DNA of 64,000 bases from Chimaeribacter californicus (GCF_002858675.1 NZ_PJZF01000022.1:20918-84917), one strand, 5' to 3'; counted from the first letter of the stretch, positions 18,613 to 28,428 are shown. Made by a program: numbers and translations. Notes: generated by a model not told the origin, from the letters alone.

Positions 18613-19881
18613 ATGACGCACGACGATCTTGCTTTTGACCAACGCCACATCTGGCACCCTTACACCTCGATGACCACCCCGTTGCCCTGCTACCCGGTGG
18701 TGTCTGCGCAGGGCGTGGAACTGACGCTGGCCGACGGCCGCACGCTGGTGGACGGCATGTCCTCGTGGTGGGCGGCGATCCACGGCTATAACCACCCGGC
18801 GCTGAATGCGGCGGCCACGGCGCAGCTCGGCCAGATGGCCCATGTGATGTTTGGCGGCATTACCCACCCGGCCGCCGTGGCGCTCTGCCGCCAGCTGGTG
18901 GCGATCACCCCGGCGGCGCTGGAGTGCGTATTCCTGGCCGATTCCGGCTCAGTGGCGGTGGAAGTGGCGCTGAAGATGGCGATGCAGTACTGGCAGGCGC
19001 GCGGCGAAACGCGCCAACGCGTGTTGACGCTGAAACGCGGCTACCATGGCGACACCTTCGGCGCGATGGCGGTGTGTGACCCGGAAAACTCGATGCACAG
19101 TTTGTATCAGGGTTATCTGCCGCATCACCTGTTTGCCGAGGCGCCGCAGTGTGGGTTTGATGAAGCGTGGGACGCCGCGGACATCGCGCCGTTTGAACAG
19201 CTATTGGCGCAACACGCCACGGAGATCGCGGCGGTGATCCTGGAGCCGGTGGTACAAGGCGCGGGCGGGATGCGCATCTACCACCCGGACTACCTGAAGG
19301 CGGTGCGGGCGCTGTGTGACCAGCACGGTATTTTGCTGATTGCCGACGAGATCGCCACCGGCTTCGGCCGCACCGGCAAACTGTTTGCCTGTGAACATGC
19401 CGGTATCACGCCCGATATTCTCTGCCTCGGCAAGGCGCTGACCGGCGGCTACATGACGCTCTCCGCTACGCTCACCACCCGGCAAGTGGCGGAGACCATC
19501 AGCAACGGCGCGGCGGGCTGCTTTATGCACGGCCCGACCTTTATGGGCAACCCGCTGGCCTGTGCGGTGGCCGGGGCCAGCCTGGCGCTGCTGGCGGAAA
19601 ACCGCTGGCAGGCGCAGGTCGCGGCGATTGAAACCCAGCTCAACGCGGAGCTGATGCCGCTGGCCGCCCACCCGGCGGTGGCTGCGGTGCGGGTGCTGGG
19701 GGCGATTGGCGTGGTGGAGCTGCACGCGCCGGTGGAGATGGCGCGGCTGCAACGCCACTTTGTGGAACAGGGGGTCTGGATCCGGCCGTTCGGCAAGCTG
19801 ATTTACCTGATGCCACCCTACATCATCACCCCGGAACAGCTGACGCGCCTGACCCGTGCCATCGCCTCCGCGCTGGCGTAA
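18613..19881 (+). CDS. bioA: Adenosylmethionine-8-amino-7-oxononanoate transaminase BioA
   Basis: BioA makes 7,8-diaminopelargonate, using S-adenosylmethionine as amino donor. With ATG 18613 the protein has 422 residues and starts [20 protein letters not shown] like E. coli BioA (429). An ATG 30 bases upstream lies inside the operator and is rejected. Motifs: [15 protein letters not shown] near residue 45, [34 protein letters not shown] with the PLP Asp, and the Schiff-base Lys in [12 protein letters not shown] near residue 273. It stands alone, divergent from bioB. Confidence 0.97.
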   Translation: MTHDDLAFDQRHIWHPYTSMTTPLPCYPVVSAQGVELTLADGRTLVDGMSSWWAAIHGYNHPALNAAATAQLGQMAHVMFGGITHPAAVALCRQLVAITPAALECVFLADSGSVAVEVALKMAMQYWQARGETRQRVLTLKRGYHGDTFGAMAVCDPENSMHSLYQGYLPHHLFAEAPQCGFDEAWDAADIAPFEQLLAQHATEIAAVILEPVVQGAGGMRIYHPDYLKAVRALCDQHGILLIADEIATGFGRTGKLFACEHAGITPDILCLGKALTGGYMTLSATLTTRQVAETISNGAAGCFMHGPTFMGNPLACAVAGASLALLAENRWQAQVAAIETQLNAELMPLAAHPAVAAVRVLGAIGVVELHAPVEMARLQRHFVEQGVWIRPFGKLIYLMPPYIITPEQLTRLTRAIASALA

Positions 19882-19887
19882 CGGCCT

Positions 19888-19916
19888 GGGGAAGCGGGCA
19901 CGCTTCCCCTTTTTTT
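19888..19916 (+). terminator. Rho-independent terminator after bioA
   Basis: GGGGAAGCG, loop GGCA, CGCTTCCCC, then seven T. It begins 7 bases past the bioA stop. Confidence 0.9.
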
Positions 19917-20049
19917 GCCCTGCCTCCTGCCCGCCCTGTCCCGCTTCTTACCCATTCCGCCACGCGCGTCGCCGTCACCGCATAAAATCCTAAGAACTCA
20001 TGCCTATACTTAGGGATGGTGTTCCTTTTCCCGCGAACAGGAGTGAGTG

Positions 20050-21090
20050 ATGAGTCAAAGCAACAGCGTAAACCGTCAACTGGTTCTGGCGTCACGCCCG
20101 CAGGGCGCGCCCACTGCCGATAATTTCCGTCTGGAACAGCACCCGATCCCCGAGGCGGCAGAGGGTGAGGTGCTGCTGCGCACGGTCTACCTCTCGCTTG
20201 ACCCGTACATGCGCGGCCGCATGAGCGATGCCCCCTCCTACGCCGCGCCGGTGCAGATCAATGAGGTGATGACCGGCGGCGCAGTCTCGAAAGTGGTTGC
20301 CTCGCGCCACCCCAATTTCCAGGAGGGCGACTGGGTGCTCGGCACTACCGGCTGGCAGGATTACAGCGTGATGCCGGGCGACAAGGTGCAGAAGCTGGCT
20401 GACCACATCGCAAACCACCCGTCGCTGGCGCTGGGCGTGCTCGGGATGCCGGGCTTCACCGCCTACATGGGGCTGCTGGACATCGGCAATCCGCAGCCGG
20501 GTGAAACCGTGGTGGTGGCCGCGGCCACCGGGCCGGTCGGCTCGATGGTCGGGCAGATTGCCAAACTCAAAGGCTGCCGCGCTGTCGGCATCGCCGGGGG
20601 CGAAGAGAAGTGCCGCTACGCCCTGGAACAGTTCGGCTTTGATGCCTGCATCGACCACCGGGCTGACGATTTCGAGGCACAGTTAAAGGCTGCCTGCCCG
20701 GACGGCATTGACGTCTATTATGAGAATGTCGGCGGCAAAGTGTTTGACGCGGTGATGCCGCTGCTCAACAGCAAGGCGCGCATCCCGGTGTGCGGCGTGG
20801 TGGCGCAGTATAACGCCACCGGCCTGCCGGATGGCCCGGATCGCCTGCCGCAGCTGGCAGGGCTGATTCTGCGCAAGCGCCTGCGGATGCAGGGTTTTAT
20901 TATTTTCGATGACTACGGCCACCGTTACCCGGAGTTCGCCACACAGATGGGCGAGTGGTTCAAGGCGGGCAAAATTAATTTCCGTGAAGACATCACGGAC
21001 GGGCTGGAGAACGCCCCGCAGGCGCTGATTGGCCTGCTGGAAGGCAAAAACTTCGGCAAAGTGGTGGTTCGCGTAGGGGATGACGCGTAA
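20050..21090 (+). CDS. curA: NADPH-dependent enone/curcumin reductase, CurA family
   Basis: A 346-residue zinc-free medium-chain reductase of the leukotriene B4 dehydrogenase type. It starts at the ATG at 20050 behind AGGAG. Family hallmarks are LSLDPYMRGRMSDAPSY near residue 50, VLGMPGFTAYMGLLDIG near residue 135, the NADPH motif VAAATGPVGSMVGQIAK near residue 157, YYENVGGKVFDAVMPLL, and CGVVAQYN. Relatives reduce the double bond of alpha,beta-unsaturated ketones, including curcumin. The physiological substrate is unknown, with a role in detoxifying reactive enones being likely. It lies, together with the next gene, between bioA and ybhB, which are adjacent in E. coli, so it was inserted here or lost there. 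Confidence 0.88.
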   Translation: MSQSNSVNRQLVLASRPQGAPTADNFRLEQHPIPEAAEGEVLLRTVYLSLDPYMRGRMSDAPSYAAPVQINEVMTGGAVSKVVASRHPNFQEGDWVLGTTGWQDYSVMPGDKVQKLADHIANHPSLALGVLGMPGFTAYMGLLDIGNPQPGETVVVAAATGPVGSMVGQIAKLKGCRAVGIAGGEEKCRYALEQFGFDACIDHRADDFEAQLKAACPDGIDVYYENVGGKVFDAVMPLLNSKARIPVCGVVAQYNATGLPDGPDRLPQLAGLILRKRLRMQGFIIFDDYGHRYPEFATQMGEWFKAGKINFREDITDGLENAPQALIGLLEGKNFGKVVVRVGDDA

Positions 21091-21120
21091 TTTCTGCTAC
21101 CCCTTAGATGAGGAGGAAAG

Positions 21121-21801
21121 ATGAAAATTCTGATGATTCTGACGTCACACGACCAACTGGGTGACACCGGCAAAAAAACCGGCTTCTGGCTGGAGGAGTT
21201 CGCCGCCCCCTATTATGAGTTTATCGATGCGGGCGCGGAGGTCACTGTCGCCTCCCCCAAAGGCGGCCAGCCGCCGCTTGACCCAAAAAGCGATGAGCCG
21301 GACGCCCAGACCGCGCACACCGAACGCTTCCGCAAGGATGACGCGGCGCAACAGGTGCTGGCGAACACCCTGACCCTGGACGCGATCAACGCCAATGAGT
21401 ATGACGCGGTGTTCTACCCCGGCGGCCACGGCCCGCTGTGGGATCTGGTGGATGACCGTAAATCGATCATGATCATCAACACCCTCTACGCGGCCGGGAA
21501 ACCGGTGGCGGCGGTCTGCCATGCACCGATTGTGCTGCGCAATGCCGAAAAACCGGACGGCACCCCGCTGGTGCAGGACAAGCGCGTGACCGGCTTCAGC
21601 AACAGCGAAGAGGACGCAGTAGGCCTGACCAAAATTGTGCCGCACCTGGTGGAAGATGAACTGAAGCGCATGGGCGGCGAGTACAGCAAAGAGGCGGACT
21701 GGAAAAGTTACGTCATCGATGACGGCCATCTGGTGACCGGCCAGAACCCCGGTTCCTCGGCGGCCACCGCCCAGATGTTATTGAAAAAGTTGAACGTATA
21801 G
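21121..21801 (+). CDS. DJ-1/PfpI family class I glutamine amidotransferase-like protein
   Basis: A 226-residue protein of the DJ-1/Hsp31-like group, starting at ATG 21121 after GAGGAGGAAAG. It contains the nucleophile elbow AAVCHAPIVL with Cys near residue 139, the acidic partner in FYPGGHGPLWDL near residue 99, and the end segment TGQNPGSSAATAQ. Relatives act as glyoxalase III or protein-damage response proteins; which activity applies here is not visible. It follows curA by 30 bases and is probably co-transcribed, which would fit a small reactive-carbonyl defence unit. No gene symbol is given because several paralogous groups look alike. Confidence 0.85.
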   Translation: MKILMILTSHDQLGDTGKKTGFWLEEFAAPYYEFIDAGAEVTVASPKGGQPPLDPKSDEPDAQTAHTERFRKDDAAQQVLANTLTLDAINANEYDAVFYPGGHGPLWDLVDDRKSIMIINTLYAAGKPVAAVCHAPIVLRNAEKPDGTPLVQDKRVTGFSNSEEDAVGLTKIVPHLVEDELKRMGGEYSKEADWKSYVIDDGHLVTGQNPGSSAATAQMLLKKLNV

Positions 21802-21821
21802 GGTAGAGATCCCTGCCTGGG

Positions 21822-21845
21822 GCGGCACCGGGTGCCGCTTTTTAC
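21822..21845 (+). terminator. Terminator after the DJ-1 family gene
   Basis: GCGGCAC, loop CGG, GTGCCGC followed by five T. It lies before ybhB and would end the curA transcript. Confidence 0.75.
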
Positions 21846-21866
21846 CACTTTGTTTCAGGGGACCAC

Positions 21867-22349
21867 ATGGCATTTACATTACGCAGCAACGATCTGAAAG
21901 ACGGCGACAAAATGCCGCAGCAGCAGGTCTTTAACGGCATGGGCTACAGCGGCGAGAACCTTTCCCCGCACCTGGCCTGGGACGGCGTGCCGGAAGGCAC
22001 CAAAAGTTTCGCCATCACGGTGTATGACCCGGACGCCCCGACCGGCTCCGGCTGGTGGCACTGGGGTGTCGCTAACATCCCGGCTGACGTGCGTGAACTC
22101 GCCACCGGCGCCGGTTCCGGCAAAGGCGGCCTGCCTGCGGGCGCGGTGCAGACCCGCACCGACTTCGGCAAAGCCGGTTACGGCGGCGCAGCCCCGCCGA
22201 AAACCGAAACCCACCGCTACCAGTTCACCGTACACGCGCTGGACGTTGACCACCTCGACGTCGATGACAACACCAGCGGCGCGATGCTCGGTTTTAACCT
22301 GCACCACCACAGCCTCGGCAACGCCAGTTTAACGGTGACGTTTAACTGA
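21867..22349 (+). CDS. ybhB: YbhB/YbcL family (PEBP, Raf-kinase-inhibitor-like) protein YbhB
   Basis: A 160-residue cytoplasmic protein with the phosphatidylethanolamine-binding-protein fold. Visible motifs are NGMGYSGENLSPHLAW near residue 27, the anion-pocket segment YDPDAPTGSGWWHWGVANIP near residue 53, and GAAPPKTETHRYQFTVHALD near residue 109. E. coli YbhB, next to bioA, has the same pattern. The biochemical role in bacteria is unknown. The gene has its own ATG behind CAGGGG. Confidence 0.9.
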   Translation: MAFTLRSNDLKDGDKMPQQQVFNGMGYSGENLSPHLAWDGVPEGTKSFAITVYDPDAPTGSGWWHWGVANIPADVRELATGAGSGKGGLPAGAVQTRTDFGKAGYGGAAPPKTETHRYQFTVHALDVDHLDVDDNTSGAMLGFNLHHHSLGNASLTVTFN

Positions 22350-22364
22350 GTGCGTGTTCCATGT

Positions 22365-22396
22365 AAAAAGCCGGCCCCCAGGGGCCGGCTTTTTTA
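22365..22396. terminator. Bidirectional terminator, ybhB / pgl
   Basis: AAAAAGCCGGCCCC, loop CA, GGGGCCGGCTTTTTT between convergent genes. Confidence 0.9.
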
Positions 22397-22410
22397 TAGG
22401 GCAGGACGCC

Positions 22411-23427
22411 TTACTCAATCGACGAATATTGCTTGTCGAGGTCGAGGATGGTGACCCACATCGGGCCCTGGCCGACGTCGTAGCGGGCCAGCGTGCTCAG
22501 CGCGCCGGTCGCCTGGTCGATTTTCGCCACTTCAATCCCGGCGGATTTCTGCCCGGCGGTGATCACGTACCGGCCGCTGTGGTCGATGTTGAAGCCGCGC
22601 GGCTGGGTTTCGGTCGGGTGGTGGCCCGCCAGCGTCAGCACGCTGCCGTCTTCCGATACCTGGAACACGCTCAGCAGGCTGGCGGTGCGGTCGGTGGTGT
22701 AGAGGAAACGTCCATCCGGCGTGATGTGGATGTCCGCCGCCCAGCGGGTGTCGGCAAAATCGTCCGGCATTGCGTTAAGGGACTGCACCTGACGGTAGCC
22801 GCCCTGCCCATCCTGCTGGTAGACGTCCACGCTGCTGTTCAGCTCGTTAACGCAATAGACCACGCGGTGGTTCGGGTGGAATGCCATATGGCGCGGCCCG
22901 GCCCCTTCTGCCGCAGAGAGCGCTTCCGGCTGGTGCGGGGTGGCGGTGCCGTCCTGCGCCAGATCGAACAGGCGGATGCGATCCTCTTTCAGGCAGGGGA
23001 TCAGCAGCAGCTGGTTGTCCGGTGAGATATTGGCGGAGTGCGGCGCCTGTAAGTTCTCCAGCGTCTGGCTGGCGGCCTGCACCACGCCGTCCTGGCCTAT
23101 CGGGCTGATGCTGACGCAGTTGCCGCTGTAGGAGGCGGCGAACAGGAAGCGCCCCTGCAAATCGGTCTCCAGATGGGTCGGGCCGCCCGGCAGCGGGGCC
23201 ATACCGGCCTGCTCCAGTTTACCGTCATCGGCGATGCGGTAGCTCACCACGCCGAACGCCGGGCGCACGCCGACGTACAGGAAACGGTTGTCCGGGCGCA
23301 GCACCATCGGCTGTACCTGGCCGGGCACATCAACGGTCTGCAACAGGGTGAGCGTGCCGTCACCGGCGAGCTGCCAGGCGTGGATCTGCTGGCTGTCCGG
23401 GCTGGCGACATAGACGACTTGCTTCAT
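22411..23427 (-). CDS. pgl: 6-phosphogluconolactonase Pgl
   Basis: Pgl hydrolyses 6-phosphogluconolactone in the oxidative pentose phosphate pathway. It is the seven-bladed beta-propeller type found in enterobacteria (formerly YbhE). ATG 23427, behind AAAGGAGAG, gives 338 residues against 331 in E. coli, starting [20 protein letters not shown]. Repeated blade motifs are [58 protein letters not shown] and [26 protein letters not shown] carries residues near the proposed active site. An in-frame start 12 codons further up is less likely. Confidence 0.93.
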   Translation of the reverse strand: MKQVVYVASPDSQQIHAWQLAGDGTLTLLQTVDVPGQVQPMVLRPDNRFLYVGVRPAFGVVSYRIADDGKLEQAGMAPLPGGPTHLETDLQGRFLFAASYSGNCVSISPIGQDGVVQAASQTLENLQAPHSANISPDNQLLLIPCLKEDRIRLFDLAQDGTATPHQPEALSAAEGAGPRHMAFHPNHRVVYCVNELNSSVDVYQQDGQGGYRQVQSLNAMPDDFADTRWAADIHITPDGRFLYTTDRTASLLSVFQVSEDGSVLTLAGHHPTETQPRGFNIDHSGRYVITAGQKSAGIEVAKIDQATGALSTLARYDVGQGPMWVTILDLDKQYSSIE

Positions 23428-23620
23428 GGTCTCTCCTTTTACAGCTGCCGCAACGGGCAGCATGGGTGGCGTAAGTCAATGTACGTTGTCAGTAATCCTT
23501 CTACCATAACCATTCAGCCGCCCGCCGCAAAGTGCCGTGTGCGTTTTCCCCGTGCGGCGTTCGCGTGTACTATCTTCTGAACAGGCTGACTTTTATTCAC
23601 TTTCGATAAAGAGACCCGCT

Positions 23621-24442
23621 ATGACCTATCGCGTAATTGCGCTCGATCTCGACGGCACGCTGCTTGACCGTCAAAAACGTATTCTCCCGGAATCCCTGAA
23701 AGCGATTCAGGCCGCCCGTGAACAGGGCGTGAAGGTGCTGGTCGTGACCGGCCGCCACCATGTCGCCATCCACCCGTTTTATCAGGCGCTGAAGCTCGAT
23801 ACCCCGGCCATCTGCTGTAACGGCACCTACCTGTATGACTACCAGAACAAAAAGGTGCTGGCGTCCGACCCGCTGCGCGAAGATCTGGCGCAGGAGGTGA
23901 TCACCCTGCTTGATAGCTCCGAGATTCACGGCATGCTCTATGTGGACAATGCGATGCTGTATGAACGACCGACCGACCATGTGCTGCGTTCGCTGGCGTG
24001 GGCGGAGACGCTGCCGGAAGGGCAGCGCCCGACGATTTTGCAGGTCAACAGCCTGCGCGAGGCGGCCCAGGAGGCGGACGCCATCTGGAAATTTGCCACC
24101 ACCCACCCGGATCTGAAGGCGCTGAAAGCCTTTACCGTAGAAGTTGAAGAAAAACTGGGGCTGGCGTGTGAATGGTCATGGCACGATCAGGTGGACGTGG
24201 CCAAAGGCGGCAACAGCAAAGGCAAACGCCTGCAGGCGTGGGTGGAAGCGCAGGGCATGACCATGAAGGATGTGCTGGCGTTTGGTGACAACTATAACGA
24301 TCTCTCGATGCTGGAGACCGCCGGGCTGGGTGTGGCGATGGGCAACGCTGACGACTACATCAAAGAGCGCGCCGCCCTGGTTATCGGCACCAATGAGGAG
24401 CCGGGCATCGCAAAGGTGATCACCAAAGAGATTTTGCAGTAA
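23621..24442 (+). CDS. ybhA: HAD-family pyridoxal phosphate phosphatase YbhA
   Basis: A Cof-type HAD phosphatase of 273 residues, starting MTYRVIALDLDGTLLDRQ. HAD motif I is DLDGTL with the nucleophile Asp near residue 9, motif II is VVTGR, motif III is the Lys of NSKGKRL, and motif IV is AFGDNYNDLSML near residue 222, all intact. E. coli YbhA dephosphorylates pyridoxal 5'-phosphate and sugar phosphates. It is divergent from pgl, as in E. coli. The frame is open for 28 codons before ATG 23621, but that part has no resemblance to the family. Confidence 0.92.
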   Translation: MTYRVIALDLDGTLLDRQKRILPESLKAIQAAREQGVKVLVVTGRHHVAIHPFYQALKLDTPAICCNGTYLYDYQNKKVLASDPLREDLAQEVITLLDSSEIHGMLYVDNAMLYERPTDHVLRSLAWAETLPEGQRPTILQVNSLREAAQEADAIWKFATTHPDLKALKAFTVEVEEKLGLACEWSWHDQVDVAKGGNSKGKRLQAWVEAQGMTMKDVLAFGDNYNDLSMLETAGLGVAMGNADDYIKERAALVIGTNEEPGIAKVITKEILQ

Positions 24443-24448
24443 CTCCCC

Positions 24449-24469
24449 GGGCGGCCGCGGTGGCCGCCC
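24449..24469. terminator. Hairpin between convergent ybhA and modC
   Basis: GGGCGGCC, loop GCGGT, GGCCGCCC. There is no strong T-run, so termination may be partial. Confidence 0.6.
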
Positions 24470-24474
24470 CCTTC

Positions 24475-25533
24475 CTAACCGGAAATCGACACGCTTTTAA
24501 TCTGCGCGTAGAGCCACATCCCCGGCTTTATCTGTAACTCGTCCCGCGCCCAGGGGGAGATGCGCGCCCAGAGTACCTGTTCACCCACCGCCAGTTTGAC
24601 TTCCACCTGATCGCTGACTTCAAGGCACTCCAGCACTTTGGCGCGCAGGATGTTGCGGATACTGCTGCCGGTGGGCGGTTGCAGCGCCAGCGACACATCG
24701 GCCGCCTGCACGCGGATGCGCAGCGGCGACTCTACCGCCGCCTCTACCCGATTGACCCACAAATGCTGGTCGCCGAGGCTCAGGGCGCTCATGGCGTAAC
24801 GCGGGTGGTGCTCCAGCACCGTCACCGGCAACACGCTGCTCTGCTCCTCTTTCGGCAGCCATGGCCGCAGTGCGCTGCTGGCCCAGACTTCCTCCAGCGG
24901 CCCGACGGCGCGCACCTGCCCCTGATCGAGCATCAATACGTTCTGCGCCAGCCGCAGCAGCTCATCCATGCTGTGGGTAACGTAAAGCACCGGCAGTTTG
25001 ACGTCCCGCACCAGCCGCTCCAGGTAGGGCATCAGCTCACGTTTGCGCGGCAAGTCCAGTGAGGCCAGCGGCTCATCCATCAGCAGCATCTCCGGCCCGG
25101 TCAGCAGCGCCCGGCCAATCGCCACCCGCTGCTTCTCGCCGCCGGACAGGGTGTTCGGGTGCCGCTCCAGCAATGGCTCGATGCCGAGCAGCGCGACGAC
25201 GGTGTCGAACTGCGCGCGCTGGGCAGGCGGCATGCCGTAGGTCAGGTTGCCGCGTACCCGGTAGTGCGGGAACAGCCGCGCATCCTGAAAAACGTAACCG
25301 ATGCGGCGTTTTTCCGGCGGCAGCCACTGGCCGTTGGCGGTGTCCACCAGCACGCGGCCGTTAAGCCGGATGTGGCCGCGATCGGGGCGCGTCAGGCCGC
25401 CAATCACATTGATCAAGGAGGTTTTGCCGGCCCCGGAGAGGCCGAAAATGGCGGTGATGCCCTGCGCGGGCAGCGTGGCCTGCACCGACAGCGTTAAATC
25501 GCCGAGCTGTTGCGTCAGATCGAGTTCCAGCAT
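24475..25533 (-). CDS. modC: Molybdate ABC transporter ATP-binding protein ModC
   Basis: ModC powers molybdate import through ModB. ATG 25533 gives 352 residues, the E. coli length, and overlaps the modB stop by one base. The ATPase domain has Walker [11 protein letters not shown] (30-39), signature [15 protein letters not shown], Walker [13 protein letters not shown], and the switch His in YVTHSMDEL. From about residue 290 there is a molybdate-binding MOP/TOBE domain ([20 protein letters not shown]), which in ModC gives feedback inhibition by molybdate. Last gene of modABC. Confidence 0.96.
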   Translation of the reverse strand: MLELDLTQQLGDLTLSVQATLPAQGITAIFGLSGAGKTSLINVIGGLTRPDRGHIRLNGRVLVDTANGQWLPPEKRRIGYVFQDARLFPHYRVRGNLTYGMPPAQRAQFDTVVALLGIEPLLERHPNTLSGGEKQRVAIGRALLTGPEMLLMDEPLASLDLPRKRELMPYLERLVRDVKLPVLYVTHSMDELLRLAQNVLMLDQGQVRAVGPLEEVWASSALRPWLPKEEQSSVLPVTVLEHHPRYAMSALSLGDQHLWVNRVEAAVESPLRIRVQAADVSLALQPPTGSSIRNILRAKVLECLEVSDQVEVKLAVGEQVLWARISPWARDELQIKPGMWLYAQIKSVSISG

Positions 25534-26222
25534 CAGGCCCCCAGCCGCCGTTGGCTCCAGCGCGCCAGCCACTCCGAGAGCAGCAGTGCGCCCAGCGACA
25601 GCACAATCGCAATCACACAAAGCCGCGCCGCCGCCGCTTCCGCGCCCGGCGTCTCAATCAGGGTGTACATCGCCAGCGGCAGGGTGCGGGTCTCCCCCGG
25701 AATGTTGGAAACAAAGGTGATGGTCGCGCCGAACTCGCCCAGCGAACGGGCGAAGGCCAGCACGGCACCGACAATGATGCCCGGCAGGGACAGCGGCAGG
25801 GTCAGCGTGAAGAAGACCCGCCACGGTGACGCGCCCAGGGTGCGCGCCGCCTGCTCCAGCCGCAGGTCGATCGCCTCCAGCGCCAGCCGGATGGCGCGCA
25901 CCATCAGCGGGAAAGCAACCACCGCCGAGGCCAGCGCCGCCCCGCGCCAGCTGAAACTGAAGCTGATGCCGAAGGTCTCATACAGCCAGCCGCCAATCAG
26001 CCCGCGCCGCCCCATGCCGATCAGCAGCAAATAGCCAATCACCACCGGCGGCAGCACCAGCGGCAGGTGGATCAGGCTGTCGAGCAGTGCTTTGCCGGGA
26101 AAACGGCAACGCACCAGCACCCATGCCATCAGGATGCCGAACGGCAGGCTGCACACCACCGCCACGCCCGCCACCTGTAAACTCAGCAGCACCGCCTGCC
26201 ACTCATACGCGCTCATGATCAT
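25533..26222 (-). CDS. modB: Molybdate ABC transporter permease ModB
   Basis: A 229-residue inner-membrane permease with about five helices. The ATPase-contact (EAA) loop is visible as [20 protein letters not shown] near residue 142, followed by [21 protein letters not shown], typical of ModB and CysT. The N-terminus [18 protein letters not shown] and the [15 protein letters not shown] segment match E. coli ModB. It is linked by single-base overlaps to modA on one side and modC on the other, so subunit synthesis is coupled. Confidence 0.95.
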   Translation of the reverse strand: MIMSAYEWQAVLLSLQVAGVAVVCSLPFGILMAWVLVRCRFPGKALLDSLIHLPLVLPPVVIGYLLLIGMGRRGLIGGWLYETFGISFSFSWRGAALASAVVAFPLMVRAIRLALEAIDLRLEQAARTLGASPWRVFFTLTLPLSLPGIIVGAVLAFARSLGEFGATITFVSNIPGETRTLPLAMYTLIETPGAEAAAARLCVIAIVLSLGALLLSEWLARWSQRRLGA

Positions 26223-27013
26223 CAGTGTGAGGTTGATCCATTCTGGGTAGGGGTAAATCCATAGTGTGTAAAGACCGCAGCCGCCTGCGGCCCTTTCAGA
26301 TAATCATAGAAGGCGCTGACCGCCGCTGTCTGGTGATCTTTGACTATCGCCATCGGGTATTCCACCGGCTTGTGGCTTTCAGCCGGGAAAGTGCCCGCCA
26401 CTTTCACTTTGTCGCTGACCACCGCATCGGAACCGTAAACGATGCCGTAAGGCGCTTCGCCGCGCTCCACCAGCGCCATCGCCGCACGCACGTTATTGGC
26501 GCGCGCCAGTTCCGGCTCCAGCGCCGCCCAGGCACCCAGCGACTGCAACGCCTCTTTGGCGTAAATCCCGGCCGGGACATGGTCTGGGTCGCCCACTGCC
26601 AGCCGTTGCCCCGCCAGCAATGACGTCCAGTTGGTCTGTTTATTCAGCGTGACCTTCGCTGTGTTGGCCTGCGCCGGGGCGATTAGCACCAGATCGTTGC
26701 CCAGCAGCGTGTAACGGGTTGGGGTGATGATCTGCTGCTTCGCCACCGCGTAGTCCATCCACTGCTGGTCAGCCGAGATAAAGAGATCCGCCGGGGCGCC
26801 CTGCTCAATCTGCCGCGCCAGCACTGACGAGGAGGCGTAAGAAGAGACGATCTCCACCGGGTGGGTTTTCTGGTACGCCACGGCGATGTCCTGCAACGCA
26901 TTGGTCAGCGATGCGGCGGCAAACACGGTGATCTTCTCCGCCGCCTGCGCCTGTGAAGTCAGGGCAGAGAGCAGCGTCAGGGCAAGCAGGCTTTTTTTGG
27001 TCAGCAAGGGCAT
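26222..27013 (-). CDS. modA: Periplasmic molybdate-binding protein ModA
   Basis: ModA captures molybdate or tungstate in the periplasm and delivers it to ModBC. The 263-residue precursor has a signal peptide (MPLLTKKSLLALTLLSALTS, cleavage after AQA). Ligand residues of the family are visible: the AAASLTNAL Ser near residue 35, SYASSSVLARQIEQGAPADLFIS, GDPDHVPAGIYAKEAL, and the Tyr in APYGIVYGSDA. It is first in modABC, under a ModE operator. Confidence 0.96.
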   Translation of the reverse strand: MPLLTKKSLLALTLLSALTSQAQAAEKITVFAAASLTNALQDIAVAYQKTHPVEIVSSYASSSVLARQIEQGAPADLFISADQQWMDYAVAKQQIITPTRYTLLGNDLVLIAPAQANTAKVTLNKQTNWTSLLAGQRLAVGDPDHVPAGIYAKEALQSLGAWAALEPELARANNVRAAMALVERGEAPYGIVYGSDAVVSDKVKVAGTFPAESHKPVEYPMAIVKDHQTAAVSAFYDYLKGPQAAAVFTHYGFTPTQNGSTSH

Positions 27014-27032
27014 CAGGGGGTTCTCCGGGTTA

Positions 27033-27056
27033 CGTTATATAGCGAAGGATATAACG
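27033..27056 (-). promoter_or_regulatory. ModE operator of modABC
   Basis: CGTTATAT, 8 bases, ATATAACG: a perfect inverted repeat 20 bases upstream of modA. It closely matches the E. coli modA operator. ModE bound to molybdate would repress modABC here. Confidence 0.9.
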
Positions 27057-27117
27057 TCATGACAAACCTTGTCATTCGGTTTATCGGCCGTGAAAAACAG
27101 AACTTGAGGCTGGGCAT

Positions 27118-27143
27118 AAAAAAGCCCGGCACAGGGGCCGGGC
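27118..27143 (-). terminator. Terminator after acrZ
   Basis: On the minus strand: GCCCGGC, loop CCCTGT, GCCGGGC, then six T. It stops acrZ transcription before modA. Confidence 0.88.
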
Positions 27144-27159
27144 GGGGTCAGGCGTTGAT

Positions 27160-27330
27160 TCAGTGGCGGGCACCGGCATGCGTGTTGCCGTTGCGGCTCT
27201 CTTTCGGGTGGCCGACCTTCGAGAAGACGTTAAACACCGCACCCAGCCCATAAATCAGGCCAAGGATAATCGCCATCACCACCGGCACCATCACGATGGC
27301 AAACGCCAGACTCTCTAACAATTCCAACAT
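27160..27330 (-). CDS. acrZ: AcrAB-TolC efflux pump accessory small protein AcrZ
   Basis: A 56-residue protein with one transmembrane helix, starting [21 protein letters not shown]. coli AcrZ (49 residues) has the same helix nearly residue for residue. It binds AcrB in the inner membrane and changes the range of drugs exported. The extra length here is a soluble tail after FNVFSKVGH that is rich in Asn, His and Arg. It lies between modA and modE, as in E. coli, and is divergent from modE. Its short length makes it easy to miss. Confidence 0.93.
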   Translation of the reverse strand: MLELLESLAFAIVMVPVVMAIILGLIYGLGAVFNVFSKVGHPKESRNGNTHAGARH

Positions 27331-27514
27331 AATCGCCTCACTTAGCTGTGCGTTATGCGGCACATGCCGCGCGCGTCCTGCCCCGATAATAGCAACAATC
27401 GCACGCGGTGGCGTTAGCAATTCACCAACCGCCGCGGTTTGCCTCACTGCGTTCAATCAGCGACAATCCTGTTTATGCTGTTACTTTTCCACTTCCCTGT
27501 TGTTGGATGCCGCC

Positions 27515-28306
27515 ATGCATGCTGAAATTTTGCTGACCCTGAAACTTGACCAACACCTGTTCGCTGACCCGCGCCGCATCGCCCTGCTGAAACAGGTGCA
27601 GGCCACCGGCTCCATCAGCCAAGGGGCGAAACTGGCGGGCATCAGCTATAAAAGCGCCTGGGATGCGATCAATGAGATGAACCAGCTGGGTGAGCAGACG
27701 CTGGTGGAGCGCGCCACCGGCGGCAAGGGCGGCGGCGGGGCCACGCTGACGCGCTACGGCCGGCGGCTGATCCAGCTGTATGACCTGCTGACCCAGATTC
27801 AGCAAAAGGCGTTTGATGTGCTGAACGACGACGCCCTGCCGCTTGACAGCCTGCTCGCGGCGGTGGCGCGCGTCTCGTTGCAGACCAGCGCCCGCAACCA
27901 GTTTTTCGCCACCGTGACCGATCGCGGCCACCAGCATGTGCAGCAACAGGTGCAGTTGCTGCTGGCGGACGGGCAGACCCGGCTGACGGCGGCCCTGACG
28001 GAGCAGAGCGCCGACCGGTTGCAGTTGCAGCCGGGCAAAGAGGTGCTGGCGCTGATCAAAGCGCCGTGGGTGACGCTGGCGGCGGCCGACACCCCGGCCC
28101 CGGCCAACAGCAACCAGTTTGCGTGCGTGGTCAGCCGCCTCCATCCGGGCCAGGAGAGCAGCGAAGTGCTGCTGACCTTTGCCGGTGATGAGACGCTGTG
28201 CGCCACTGTGCCAAATGCGCAGGTCGCCGCGCTGGCGCTGACGCCGGGCCTGAATGTCGTCGCGCAGGTGCAGCCGGATCAGGTGATTGTCGCCACCCTG
28301 TGCTGA
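27515..28306 (+). CDS. modE: Molybdenum-dependent transcriptional regulator ModE
   Basis: ModE senses molybdate, represses modABC and activates moa and molybdoenzyme operons. ATG 27515 gives 263 residues starting MHAEILLTLKLDQHLFADPR; E. coli ModE has 262. The N-terminal winged helix-turn-helix contains TGSISQGAKLAGISYKSAWDA near residue 35, and ERATGGKGGGGATLTRYG is the wing. Two MOP-like molybdate-binding modules follow (SARNQFFATV region and QVAALALTPGLNVVAQV at the end). Operators for it are visible at 27033 and 9416 in this window. Confidence 0.96.
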   Translation: MHAEILLTLKLDQHLFADPRRIALLKQVQATGSISQGAKLAGISYKSAWDAINEMNQLGEQTLVERATGGKGGGGATLTRYGRRLIQLYDLLTQIQQKAFDVLNDDALPLDSLLAAVARVSLQTSARNQFFATVTDRGHQHVQQQVQLLLADGQTRLTAALTEQSADRLQLQPGKEVLALIKAPWVTLAAADTPAPANSNQFACVVSRLHPGQESSEVLLTFAGDETLCATVPNAQVAALALTPGLNVVAQVQPDQVIVATLC

Positions 28307-28428
28307 TTGTGGTTCTTTATCAGATAGTTGCATTTTCAGCGTTAACAGTTTGCAGATTTGTCAATTGACTTCATCCGGCCGGGCGCTTATCCCTAACCCA
28401 AACTGGTTGCACAATAAGGGATACCACC

